A stretch of 20,067 nucleotides of DNA, taken from positions 1 through 20,067 of the forward strand of contig CAZYPS010000030.1 of assembly GCA_964649445.1 (NCBI GenBank), in the 5' to 3' direction. Below are positions 1-6,124 of the stretch, one piece after another (within the stretch, counting starts at the first letter, position 1; the number at the start of each line of letters is the position of its first letter). The position numbers and the translations under genes are program-made. The stretch is from JAGXLP01 sp964649445 (lineage in GTDB: Bacteria; Bipolaricaulota; Bipolaricaulia; M55B111). The notes beneath the pieces were generated by a model, which searched no databases, had not been told where the DNA came from, and was given only the letters and a program-made list of their open reading frames with translations.

Positions 1-68
1 CGGAGGGCGGATACGTTCGTTTCTCTCATGCGCCGAAAGACCGGGTAATTAATCCGCTTTAAAAACAA

Positions 69-197
69 AGCAGGCCGGAACAATATTAATTGGGTCAGGC
101 TCCTTATAAAGTGAGCAACCAGGTCCCCTTTGTAAAAAACAGAACAGGCTGCCCCCTTTTTTTAACTGAATAGCAGGCCGGGTCCCCGTGCCCGGCC
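69..197. repeat. quasi-periodic CAGG-motif array ending in a GC-rich hairpin
   Basis: The tetramer CAGG recurs at 71, 96, 120, 145 and 174, a spacing of 25, 24, 25 and 29 nt, mostly followed by C or T and then a C-rich tract (CAGGCTCC, CAGGTCCCC, CAGGCTGCCCCC, CAGGCCGGGTCCCC). A 10-nt direct repeat, AGCAGGCCGG, opens and closes the array (69-78 and 172-181). The last unit forms a perfect 7-bp hairpin, GGCCGGG 176-182 with CCCGGCC 191-197, with an 8-nt loop. Read on the minus strand the units look like GGGGAC-CTGG and GGAGCCTGACCC motifs. From memory, such motifs sit around REP-associated (IS200-like) transposase elements; this link is inference, and no transposase is present here. Confidence 0.4.
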
Positions 198-251
198 GAT
201 TCTCTCGCTGTCCCCAAACTTGAGAAAGCAGAAAAGACAGGTTACCAATGC

Positions 252-568
252 CCGATAGATAGCCCCCGGGCTTTCCAGACCCAGAAGCAACTAGAACTTT
301 CACGCTTTGGTAGTTGTTGTAAGTATTGTAAGCAAGGGTTCCCTCTCTCCGAAAAGTGCGCATATTGAAAATATTTAACTTTGTTCTCTGGTAATTGTTC
401 GACAAAACCGCAGGCGATTTCCCCGGCGTGGAAATCGCTGCTTCCGATCTCGGCCTCGCTCCCCATGCTTCCAGAGGAAGCATGGAACCGTGCCCGCTCG
501 GCCTCCGATAGGATTTTCCTGAACAATTACCAGAGAATCTAAAGACGTGGATTCAATATATCTATCGG
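252..568. repeat. left domain of the structured element
   Basis: Helices seen, in plus-strand numbering: 252-260 with 560-568; 362-369 with 552-559 (ATATTGAA with TTCAATAT); 379-382 with 541-544; 384-400 with 521-537, a perfect 17-bp repeat containing TCTCTGGTAATTGTTC, with a possible G-U at 383/538; 404-409 with 511-517 with one bulged A; hairpin 413-422/430-439 (GCGATTTCC with GGAAATCGC, 7-nt loop); hairpin 463-472/476-485, a perfect 10 bp with a 3-nt loop; and small hairpin 498-501/505-508. A side arm at 286-293/311-318 lies in the 261-361 strand. CCGATAG also occurs at 505-511 and could compete with 252-258 for pairing to 562-568. Confidence 0.6.
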
Positions 569-576
569 CCTTTTGT

Positions 577-886
577 CCTCGAGGGCTCCGGACCGAGAAA
601 ATTCCAGCGACGCGGCGCATATGTCTGACCGAACCAGCACTTATCTGAGAAACCCCCACTTGGTTTGTATTCGGAAAGGTATTTGTTAATGGTAACCAAA
701 ACCGAACTGAAGTACCTCGACAATTCCAGGTATCATATCTCAGATAAGTGCTGGTGAGGGATATTACCATAACCAAGTAAGTTTAACTGTCTATGAGTTA
801 TACTTACTACAAAAGAGAACCACTATCATGAAGGCACCAGTTTGAGCACGCGAGTCGGAAATTTCTCGGTCCGGGAAGCCCGGAGG
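577..886. repeat. right domain of the structured element
   Basis: The closing helix is made of 577-580 with 883-886, 583-587 with 877-881, and 588-605 with 857-874 (17 of 18 pairs, the exception being A601/A861). It continues as 609-614 with 849-856 over a 2-nt bulge. Inside are a perfect 18-bp repeat, ACCAGCACTTATCTGAGA at 633-650 with its complement at 738-755, holding smaller stems at 670-674/702-706 and 713-717/728-732, and a hairpin 776-787/797-808 with 11 of 12 pairs and a 9-nt loop. CCGGG 871-875 can instead pair with CCCGG 879-883, which would open the base of the closing helix. Confidence 0.65.
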
Positions 887-902
887 TAGATTCTGAAGTA
901 TC

Positions 903-946
903 GGTTGGTTGTGAAACCCATACTGCTATGATAAACAATACCAACT
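903..946. repeat. small stem-loop beside the structured element
   Basis: GTTGGT at 904-909 pairs with ACCAAC at 940-945, extended by TGT 910-912 with ACA 935-937 across a 2-nt bulge and a possible G-U at 903/946. Inside it CATA 919-922 pairs with TATG 927-930 around a 4-nt loop. It lies 16 nt beyond the right domain and may be an accessory stem of the same element. The pairing is short, so chance occurrence is possible. Confidence 0.3.
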
Positions 947-1006
947 TAGCCCCCGCACTCCCTAGGAATAACTGTGGATCATTGACCGGCTTGTCACGAG
1001 CTCAAA

Positions 1007-1036
1007 CCATCCGTTAATTCCGGACTCTACAGATGG
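1007..1036 (-). terminator. weak hairpin downstream of the gamma-glutamyltransferase gene
   Basis: Read on the minus strand, CCATCTGT (1036-1029) pairs with ACGGATGG (1014-1007) with one U-G wobble around a 14-nt loop. It begins 9 nt after the stop codon and is followed only by TTTG. The wobble would be a mismatch on the plus strand, which favours a minus-strand RNA. The short T-tract makes this a poor intrinsic terminator. Confidence 0.3.
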
Positions 1037-1045
1037 AGGGAAGAA

Positions 1046-2647
1046 TCACCAGGGCGCCACGTGGCCGTCGGTTCTGGGTTCAGTAGCTCCAAAGAAGGTA
1101 TCGCCATCCTTCCAGATAAATTGCCCTCGACCAAATTTACCGGAATCCGCCGTTACAGATATCTCGTGATTCTTTCGCTCTAGTTCACCGATCAAATGAT
1201 CGGGAAAGGACCTTTCTACCTCCAGTTTCTTACCTTCAATCCAGCGCCATCGCGGAGCGTCTAGCGCCGCTTGAGGGTTTAGCCCCCTATCGATGATCCT
1301 CGTAAGGACCTGGAGGTGGCCCTGGGGTTGCATGTATCCTCCCATTACTCCAAATGGACCCACCGGAGAACCTCCTCTGGTAAGAAAGCCGGGAATTATA
1401 GTGTGATAAGACCTCTTGCCACCTTCCAGTTTGTTATAATCACCCTCTTTTAGCGTAAAAAGATTTCCCCTATTCTGGAGAGCTATACCTGTTCCCGGTA
1501 CTACGATTCCGGAACCAAATCCGGCGTAGTTGCTCTGAATGAACGAAACCATATTACCGTCTCCGTCCGCTGTGGCCAGGTATACCGTTCCTTCCTCACC
1601 CAACCTGCCGGGCTCGAATTCCCCGGCGCGTGAACTTATCCGCTTGCCACGACTACGACCGTATTGAGGGGTAAGAAAGTCAACCGGATCTTCCTCCATA
1701 TAATCGGGATCAGTGATATATTCCTTCCCGTCCACAAACGCTAACTTCAGTGCCTCGATTTCTTCGTGGTAGGTTTCTACCTCTTTCTCCCCATGTCGAT
1801 CAATCTCCCGAAGTATGTTCAAAGCCATCAAAGCAACCAAACCCTGACCGTTAGGCGGCAATTCCCAAACCTCATAATCTCGATAATCGACCTTCATCGG
1901 TTCCACCCAATCGGGAGAATAGGAAGCGAGATCCCGTTCTCGAATATATCCCCCAGTATCTTTCGCAAATTCGGCTATCTCTTCCGCTAATTTACCTTCG
2001 TAAAAAGCTCGTGCATCCGTGGTCGCAATGCTTTTCAGGGTATCGGCGTGATCGGGAGAGGACCAAATATCGCCTATCTCCGGGGCACGGCCTTCCGGAG
2101 CGAAAGTCTCCTCCCAGCCTTCGAACTCCTCACCTTCCAGGTCGGAGAAGACCTCGTAGGCTTTCCTCCAGTTCTTACCCAACGTGGGCTGGATAGGATA
2201 GCCCGTTTCTGCGTATTCAATCGCGGGTTTTAAGTTATCTTCGAGGGTTAATTCTCCAAACCTCCCAGTAAGCTCCTTCCAGGCCGCCGGTGCCCCGGGT
2301 ACGGTTACGGGTTCCCAGCCGAACCTGGGCATCTCTTCTATCCCTTCTTCTTTGAGCCCGTCCACCGATATACCCTCAGGCGCCGGACCACTTCCGTTTA
2401 ATCCATATAACTCGCCATCATTCCAGACCTGAGCAAAAGCATCACCGCCAATTCCGTTGGAGGTTGGCTCCACCACTGTAAGACTGGCTGCAGTTGCCAC
2501 AGCCGCGTCCACCGCGTTACCACCACACTTCAGAATCCTCAACCCTGCCTGAGCTGCTAGAGGTTGAGACGTAGCAACCATCCCTCGTGAGGAACACACG
2601 AGGTTTCGCCTGGAGGGGAATTTGTAGGACAATGGATCAAAATCCAT
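1046..2647 (-). CDS. ggt: gamma-glutamyltransferase family protein, YwrD-like
   Basis: An Ntn-hydrolase of the gamma-glutamyltranspeptidase family, expected to cleave itself into two subunits and to hydrolyse or transfer gamma-glutamyl groups (for example from glutathione-like peptides). The N-terminal part has the family signature from GMVATSQPLAAQAG to GGNAVDAAVAT and EPTSNGIGGDAF. The new N-terminal nucleophile should be Thr354 in GTVYLATADGDGNMVS, followed by the FGSG-VVPGTGIALQNRG glycine-rich segment typical of the YwrD branch. No signal peptide is seen, so it should be cytoplasmic, unlike classical periplasmic GGT. The ATG at 2647 was chosen because AAGGAGG (2653-2659) lies 5 nt upstream; a TTG at 2662 lies upstream of that ribosome site. 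It is the last gene of the minus-strand series. The true substrate is unknown. Confidence 0.92.
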   Translation of the reverse strand: MDFDPLSYKFPSRRNLVCSSRGMVATSQPLAAQAGLRILKCGGNAVDAAVATAASLTVVEPTSNGIGGDAFAQVWNDGELYGLNGSGPAPEGISVDGLKEEGIEEMPRFGWEPVTVPGAPAAWKELTGRFGELTLEDNLKPAIEYAETGYPIQPTLGKNWRKAYEVFSDLEGEEFEGWEETFAPEGRAPEIGDIWSSPDHADTLKSIATTDARAFYEGKLAEEIAEFAKDTGGYIRERDLASYSPDWVEPMKVDYRDYEVWELPPNGQGLVALMALNILREIDRHGEKEVETYHEEIEALKLAFVDGKEYITDPDYMEEDPVDFLTPQYGRSRGKRISSRAGEFEPGRLGEEGTVYLATADGDGNMVSFIQSNYAGFGSGIVVPGTGIALQNRGNLFTLKEGDYNKLEGGKRSYHTIIPGFLTRGGSPVGPFGVMGGYMQPQGHLQVLTRIIDRGLNPQAALDAPRWRWIEGKKLEVERSFPDHLIGELERKNHEISVTADSGKFGRGQFIWKDGDTFFGATEPRTDGHVAPW

Positions 2648-2727
2648 ATTTGCCTCCTTCAAAATTATCCTAATACCCAGCCTGATCCGACCTCCCCGGA
2701 ATGATTAACTTAATGATCTCTGAAAAG

Positions 2728-2733
2728 ATTATA
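2728..2733 (-). promoter_or_regulatory. possible -10 box for the gamma-glutamyltransferase gene
   Basis: A perfect TATAAT is present on the minus strand in the 109-nt gap after kptA. No good -35 is seen 16-18 nt upstream, so it may be chance in AT-rich DNA. If used, the leader would be about 75 nt. A direct repeat of AATGAT occurs just downstream (2701-2706 and 2713-2718). Confidence 0.3.
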
Positions 2734-2756
2734 TATCGCCAACCCTGGATATTAAT

Positions 2757-3287
2757 TTATCTATCGATGGATCTGATGAATTTGGGAGGGACGAAATCCG
2801 TAACGTAGACCTTCTCACTTGCCTTCTGGAAAGTCACACCTGAGTCACTGGCCCTTACAGCCTCGATCTCCAGAAGTACCGGTTCCGGGGTATGACGCTT
2901 CCCCACTTCGATGGCGTCCTCTTTCTGGGCCGAAAGGTGAACTTTCCTCCTTCCCTGGCTCCGGAGTCCTTCCTGGTCTATCCGTTCGGCCGCCTTCCTG
3001 GACGTTCCATGATAGAGGATTTCGACTTCCACCTCCGGCAAATCAGGCTCGACGTCGACGGAATGTCCGTAAAGAGCCCTAATCCTGCCGTCCGAAATTT
3101 CGTATCGGCCCTTGGGGTCCTCCTCGACAATCTGTCGGAGACCAGGGTCAGTCAGATTCTTCCATCGCTCCTGTAGTTTTGACAATAATTCTCCCAGATC
3201 GACAAAACCTTCTCCATCCATCGACATACCGGACGGATCATGACGCAGCAGGTAGGCCATCTGCTTACTTACCTCTCTTCGGTTCAT
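2757..3287 (-). CDS. kptA: RNA 2'-phosphotransferase (Tpt1/KptA)
   Basis: Transfers an internal RNA 2'-phosphate to NAD+, giving ADP-ribose 1'',2''-cyclic phosphate, nicotinamide and 2'-OH RNA. In fungi this completes tRNA splicing; the bacterial role is unclear. At about 176 residues it has the usual length and all family landmarks: VSKQMAYLLRH with the Arg15-His16 pair near the N-terminus, DGEGFVDLGELL, the KGRYEI-GRIRALYGHS segment (YGHS where QGHS is usual), LYHGT of the NAD-binding half at about 91-95, and RRKVHLS. The ATG at 3287 was chosen over a GTG two codons upstream because GAGG lies 6 nt before the ATG. It has its own 100-nt upstream gap with a possible promoter. No RNA ligase or RNA-repair partner is adjacent. 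Confidence 0.93.
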   Translation of the reverse strand: MNRREVSKQMAYLLRHDPSGMSMDGEGFVDLGELLSKLQERWKNLTDPGLRQIVEEDPKGRYEISDGRIRALYGHSVDVEPDLPEVEVEILYHGTSRKAAERIDQEGLRSQGRRKVHLSAQKEDAIEVGKRHTPEPVLLEIEAVRASDSGVTFQKASEKVYVTDFVPPKFIRSIDR

Positions 3288-3313
3288 TCTCACCCTCGCT
3301 TAAATTATTCGTC

Positions 3314-3341
3314 TTATTAATCAAATCACATTTCAAGTCAA
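3314..3341 (-). promoter_or_regulatory. candidate sigma70-type promoter of kptA
   Basis: On the minus strand TTGACT (3341-3336) is followed 16 nt later by TAATAA (3319-3314). Transcription would start near 3307, about 20 nt before the kptA ATG. The -35 matches 5 of 6 consensus bases; the -10 is weaker. Confidence 0.35.
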
Positions 3342-3393
3342 TCGAACCGTCAGAAGTATTTATCGATTAGAAAGCCAATACATTGAAGGAAAT

Positions 3394-3858
3394 CTAGAAA
3401 AACGGTGCCAGATCTTCGGCCAGTGATTCGAGAAATTGTTCGTCTTCTCTGTCAAACGGCGCAAGTTCGTGAGAATCGATGTCAATTTCTCCCCTAAATT
3501 CTCCTTCATCAAATACAGGTACAACGATCTCGGACTTTACTTCGGGGCTGCAGGAAAGGTAATTTTCTTCCTCCTCGACGTTTTGCACGGTAAAAGTCTC
3601 TTCTGTCTCGGCGGCCTGACCACATATTCCCTCTCCATAATCTATTCTGGTGTGATCGGTTTCTTCCCCGACGAAAGGCCCTAAAACCAGTTCATCTTTC
3701 CCCGATTCGGAGATGTAAAACCCAACCCAGTCGTAGTATTCCACCCCACCGTGCAAAATATCAGCTACCCCTTCGAGTACCTTTGAACCGGGTGCGCGCT
3801 TTCCCACCATCTTCCTTATTTCCTCTCTCAGTTGAGAAAACTTACTGGATTTCTCCAC
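3394..3858 (-). CDS. GAF-domain protein of the free-methionine-(R)-sulfoxide reductase family
   Basis: A single GAF domain spans nearly all 154 residues: YYDWVGFYI (41-49), LVLGPFVGEE, YGEGICGQAA (74-83) and the SEIVVPV segment before the last strands. This is the layout of MsrC/YebR enzymes, which reduce free Met-R-sulfoxide. Of the three cysteines of the E. coli enzyme, the equivalents of Cys94 (here Cys79) and Cys118, the catalytic one (here Cys103), are present with exact spacing. The equivalent of Cys84 is His69. The enzyme may therefore recycle through another disulfide or have lost activity and only bind a ligand. A GTG start lies 6 nt after AGGAGG. It sits between the isomerase gene and kptA, with gaps of 74 and 106 nt. 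Confidence 0.8.
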   Translation of the reverse strand: MEKSSKFSQLREEIRKMVGKRAPGSKVLEGVADILHGGVEYYDWVGFYISESGKDELVLGPFVGEETDHTRIDYGEGICGQAAETEETFTVQNVEEEENYLSCSPEVKSEIVVPVFDEGEFRGEIDIDSHELAPFDREDEQFLESLAEDLAPFF

Positions 3859-3932
3859 TCCGTACCTCCTCTCGTCCTTGGAACCGGGCTAAAATTCTAA
3901 GCCGATCTCGTGAAAAATGAACCAGACTTTAG

Positions 3933-4979
3933 TTATCCTTCTTTCTTCAACCGTGCTTTAAAGTCTTCTATCAATTTCACGGGAGACGGATCAACTTCGT
4001 TTAACAGGGCAAGATAAACTGAAAAGTAATCCCCGAAATATACCTGACCGATAATCTTTACAAATTTATTCCCTTTGGGTGCCTGGGCAATGGAATAGTC
4101 AATTCCTTCATCAGTGAATATATCCTCCATTATCTTCATTCTGAGCTCGTTCCTCTCTAGTTCCAGCCCGTTCTTCAGGGTTATTACCTTGCCGGTCTCC
4201 ATTAACTCACTGCCCAGCTGGTAACCAACCGTTTCGTTGTGGTTCAACTCGGGAAAAACGTTCCAGTACGCCGGCTGTTTTGCGTTCTCGTTAATCTGTG
4301 TCTTCCAGCGATATGCTACGACCTGTGTATTGCCCTTAGTACCGTAAATAATTGGAACTTTTCCTTTGAATTCTTCGGCCAGCCTCTTCGGCTCGTTGGT
4401 CTCAGTCGGTACGGAACTATTCCAGGAATCGGCCAGTTCTTCAATCCTATCGACCACCTTCTCGAGGTTTATGGTTCCAGCAAGGCCAGCCTTTTCGAAT
4501 AGTTTCAGCAGGGGAAAAAGCATATAACCGGTGGAAGCTCGAGGTTGATGACCAGTTGGGATCTTCACCAGAGGAATCGATTCCCGGGCACAATAATCTT
4601 CCATCTTCCCTCCGGTGGACAAGCCGAGCGCATTCATACCCCGGCGACGTCCATTCTTCAAAGCCGAAAGAGTTTCTTCCGTATTGCCGGAATAACTAAC
4701 CGCAATTAGCAAATCTTCCGTCCCGGCCGTCTCCGGCAGGTGGTAACCTCTATTGGTCTCTACAGGAAAATCCAGCAAACGAGCCAGGAGGTCACCCACA
4801 ATCGCCGAACCACCCATCCCCGTTACCAGGACTCTGTCGAACTCGGTCAACTCGAACGGAACCTGGACTTCTTTTCCAATAGAAACTGCTTCACGGCACT
4901 GTTCAGGAAACGTATCGAGGTCTTCAACCATCCCCTGAGGGTCTAATTCTTCGATTTCGTCAGGATTATCGAGGTTCAT
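3933..4979 (-). CDS. bifunctional phosphoglucose/phosphomannose isomerase (SIS family)
   Basis: Interconverts fructose-6-P with glucose-6-P and mannose-6-P. Two SIS domains are visible: VLVTGMGGSAIVGDLL and VSYSGNTEETLSA in the first, and the C-terminal half with NENAKQPAYWNVFPELNHNE. Glu231 and His247 have the 16-residue spacing of the catalytic Glu/His pair known in archaeal PGI/PMI enzymes. PRASTGYMLF is also typical. At 348 residues it has normal family length. The ATG at 4979 is preferred to an upstream TTG at 5000 because AAGGAG (4987-4992) ends 7 nt before it. It starts 4 nt after the manC stop, so the two are almost certainly co-expressed, and it supplies the isomerase half that this manC lacks. 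Confidence 0.92.
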   Translation of the reverse strand: MNLDNPDEIEELDPQGMVEDLDTFPEQCREAVSIGKEVQVPFELTEFDRVLVTGMGGSAIVGDLLARLLDFPVETNRGYHLPETAGTEDLLIAVSYSGNTEETLSALKNGRRRGMNALGLSTGGKMEDYCARESIPLVKIPTGHQPRASTGYMLFPLLKLFEKAGLAGTINLEKVVDRIEELADSWNSSVPTETNEPKRLAEEFKGKVPIIYGTKGNTQVVAYRWKTQINENAKQPAYWNVFPELNHNETVGYQLGSELMETGKVITLKNGLELERNELRMKIMEDIFTDEGIDYSIAQAPKGNKFVKIIGQVYFGDYFSVYLALLNEVDPSPVKLIEDFKARLKKEG

Positions 4980-4983
4980 GTTA

Positions 4984-6060
4984 TCACTCCTTTTCCTCAA
5001 TTTCTCGGGCTATTCGCTTCACTTCTTGAGCTTTATCTTTATTCATAACCAGCAAGGAATCAGGGGTATTAACTATAACCGTATCGGATATACCCAGGGC
5101 TACTACTGGTTTATGAATATCGTTAAAGACTATATTATCTTTAGACTCATCACATATTACTTTGCCATGAGTGCTATTACCACGGTCGTCGGTTTCCAGC
5201 AACTTCTCGAAACTGGGCCAGTCACCAAGGTCCGACCAATCGACAGAAGCCGGAATTACTGCCCGCTCGTCGGCTTTTTCCATCAGTCCATAATCTATGG
5301 AAACGGAAGAAACTTCCCGGTATTCCTCATTCAAAACCTCGTCCGCCCGGGGACTTCCGAGCGCTTCCGCTATGTTTCTAAGACTTTTCGACAACGTAGG
5401 CATATACTCGGCCAAATTATCGATCAATTGATCGGTCCGCCAGATGAAAGTACCGCTATTCCAGTAATAATTACCAGCAGCAAGAAATTCCTCCGCCGTA
5501 GCAGAATCGGGCTTTTCCGTAAAGCTGAGAACTTCCCTCGGCACTTCCTTTCCGTCGAGGACGTCCCCGGCCTCGATATAACCGTAACCTGTTGCCGGAT
5601 TCGTAGGCCTAATTCCCAGCGTAACGAGCTTTTCTCGGTCATAGGCCACCTCGGAAGCCAGCTGTAACAATTCTCTAAATCTCTTCTCTTTTCCAACCAG
5701 ATGATCCGCCGGCAATACTACCATCACGGAATTACTCTCGTCCAGATCAAGAATTTCCCGAGAATAGACTGCGGACAGACCTATACAGGGAGCGGTGTTT
5801 TTGCCCATAGGCTCTTCGATAATATTTCTTGCCGGGAGTTGGGGCAAGTCCTGCTCTACCAGGTTTCCTTTCCCTTTATTTGTCACAACCATAACCCGTT
5901 CCGGATCGATTAGCGGACTAATTCTGTCAAAGGTCCTAGCCAGCAATGACTTCCCATCTATTTCTATAAACTGCTTGGGTCGGGAGGGAGTACTTAACGG
6001 CCAGAGCCGCCTTCCTCTTCCACCAGCCATAATTACCGCATAAATTGTAAAATCACTCAT
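4984..6060 (-). CDS. manC: mannose-1-phosphate guanylyltransferase
   Basis: Makes GDP-mannose from mannose-1-P and GTP for envelope polysaccharides or compatible solutes. The nucleotide-binding signature lies at residues 11-23 (MAGGRGRRLWPLS), followed by RPKQF, EEPMGKNTAPCIGL, VLPADHLV, GYGYIEAG and the sugar-binding FTEKPD. At 358 residues only the transferase domain and its short left-handed helix tail are present. The C-terminal cupin isomerase domain of type II enzymes is missing, in keeping with a separate isomerase gene immediately downstream. The ATG follows GAAGGAGG by 5 nt. It lies 64 nt after the large outer-membrane protein gene, probably in the same transcript. Confidence 0.95.
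   Translation of the reverse strand: MSDFTIYAVIMAGGRGRRLWPLSTPSRPKQFIEIDGKSLLARTFDRISPLIDPERVMVVTNKGKGNLVEQDLPQLPARNIIEEPMGKNTAPCIGLSAVYSREILDLDESNSVMVVLPADHLVGKEKRFRELLQLASEVAYDREKLVTLGIRPTNPATGYGYIEAGDVLDGKEVPREVLSFTEKPDSATAEEFLAAGNYYWNSGTFIWRTDQLIDNLAEYMPTLSKSLRNIAEALGSPRADEVLNEEYREVSSVSIDYGLMEKADERAVIPASVDWSDLGDWPSFEKLLETDDRGNSTHGKVICDESKDNIVFNDIHKPVVALGISDTVIVNTPDSLLVMNKDKAQEVKRIAREIEEKE
4987..4992 (-). promoter_or_regulatory. ribosome binding site of the isomerase, inside the manC 3' end
   Basis: AAGGAG on the minus strand lies 7 nt before the ATG at 4979 and within the last codons of manC. It fixes the isomerase start and suggests translational coupling. Confidence 0.75.
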
Positions 6061-6076
6061 CCTAACCTCCTTCTAA

Positions 6077-6124
6077 GTTGGTTAAAAAGCTCAGTCACTC
6101 CAGAACTCAGGGTAGAAAACCAAC
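6077..6124. repeat. inverted repeat between the outer-membrane protein gene and manC
   Basis: GTTGGTT 6077-6083 and AACCAAC 6118-6124 are perfect 7-bp complements separated by 34 nt. The outer arm abuts the stop codon of the upstream gene and the inner arm lies just before the manC ribosome site. It could be an mRNA stem that sets relative expression or a weak operator. It is not a normal terminator, although TTTTT lies within the loop on the minus strand. Confidence 0.3.

Larger units (their letters stand above)
252..886. ncRNA. candidate large structured noncoding RNA, two-domain
   Basis: Long, near-perfect inverted repeats nest without crossing, as in a folded RNA. The left domain (252-568) is closed by CCGATAGATA with TATCTATCGG. 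The right domain (577-886) is closed by a helix of more than 25 bp. Eight nt join the two. Each arm contains further helices, internal loops, small bulges and terminal hairpins. There is no coding signal. Wobble pairs leave the transcribed strand undecided: G-U pairs extend helices at 287/317, 383/538 and 413/439 if read on plus, and at 361/560 and 462/486 if read on minus. No convincing promoter or U-tract terminator was found on either side. I do not recognise RNase P, tmRNA, rRNA, group I or II intron signatures. Alternatives are a folded-DNA recombination site or a non-autonomous mobile element. Confidence 0.5.
1..1045. other. 1-kb region without protein genes
   Basis: No open frame here resembles a protein. 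The longest, on the minus strand at 49-483, 242-526 and 375-776, have no ribosome site, no family resemblance and a composition unlike the acidic neighbours. The region instead holds a CAGG-motif array (69-197), a large nested inverted-repeat structure (252-886), a further small stem-loop (903-946) and a weak terminator-like hairpin behind the gamma-glutamyltransferase gene (1007-1036). Positions 1-68 show only a small stem (GCTTT 56-60 with AAAGC 67-71). The stretch lies beyond the 3' end of the last minus-strand gene. Confidence 0.75.

Noticed and set aside
134..163. Bidirectional terminator made of the A6 and T7 tracts
   Set aside because: The stem between the tracts is only 3 bp plus A-T pairs with a 5-nt C bulge, too weak to call.
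69..197. CRISPR array
   Set aside because: Only short CAGG cores recur, spacing varies, and there are no long identical repeats with unique spacers or cas genes.
49..483. 144-codon minus-strand open frame, and overlapping frames at 242-526 and 375-776
   Set aside because: No ribosome site, no recognisable domain, composition unlike neighbouring acidic proteins, and they run across the inverted repeats. They look like chance frames in noncoding DNA.
252..886. RNase P RNA, tmRNA or rRNA
   Set aside because: No GAGGAAAGTCC-type core, no tmRNA tag frame or tRNA-like ends, and no conserved rRNA blocks on either strand.
252..886. Group II or group I intron, or integron attC site
   Set aside because: No domain V hairpin, no group I core sequences, no reverse transcriptase or homing endonuclease, and no paired GTTRRRY/RYYYAAC core sites at the repeat ends.
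4978..5667. 229-codon plus-strand open frame opposite manC
   Set aside because: Antisense shadow of a clear GDP-mannose pyrophosphorylase gene, with no independent support.
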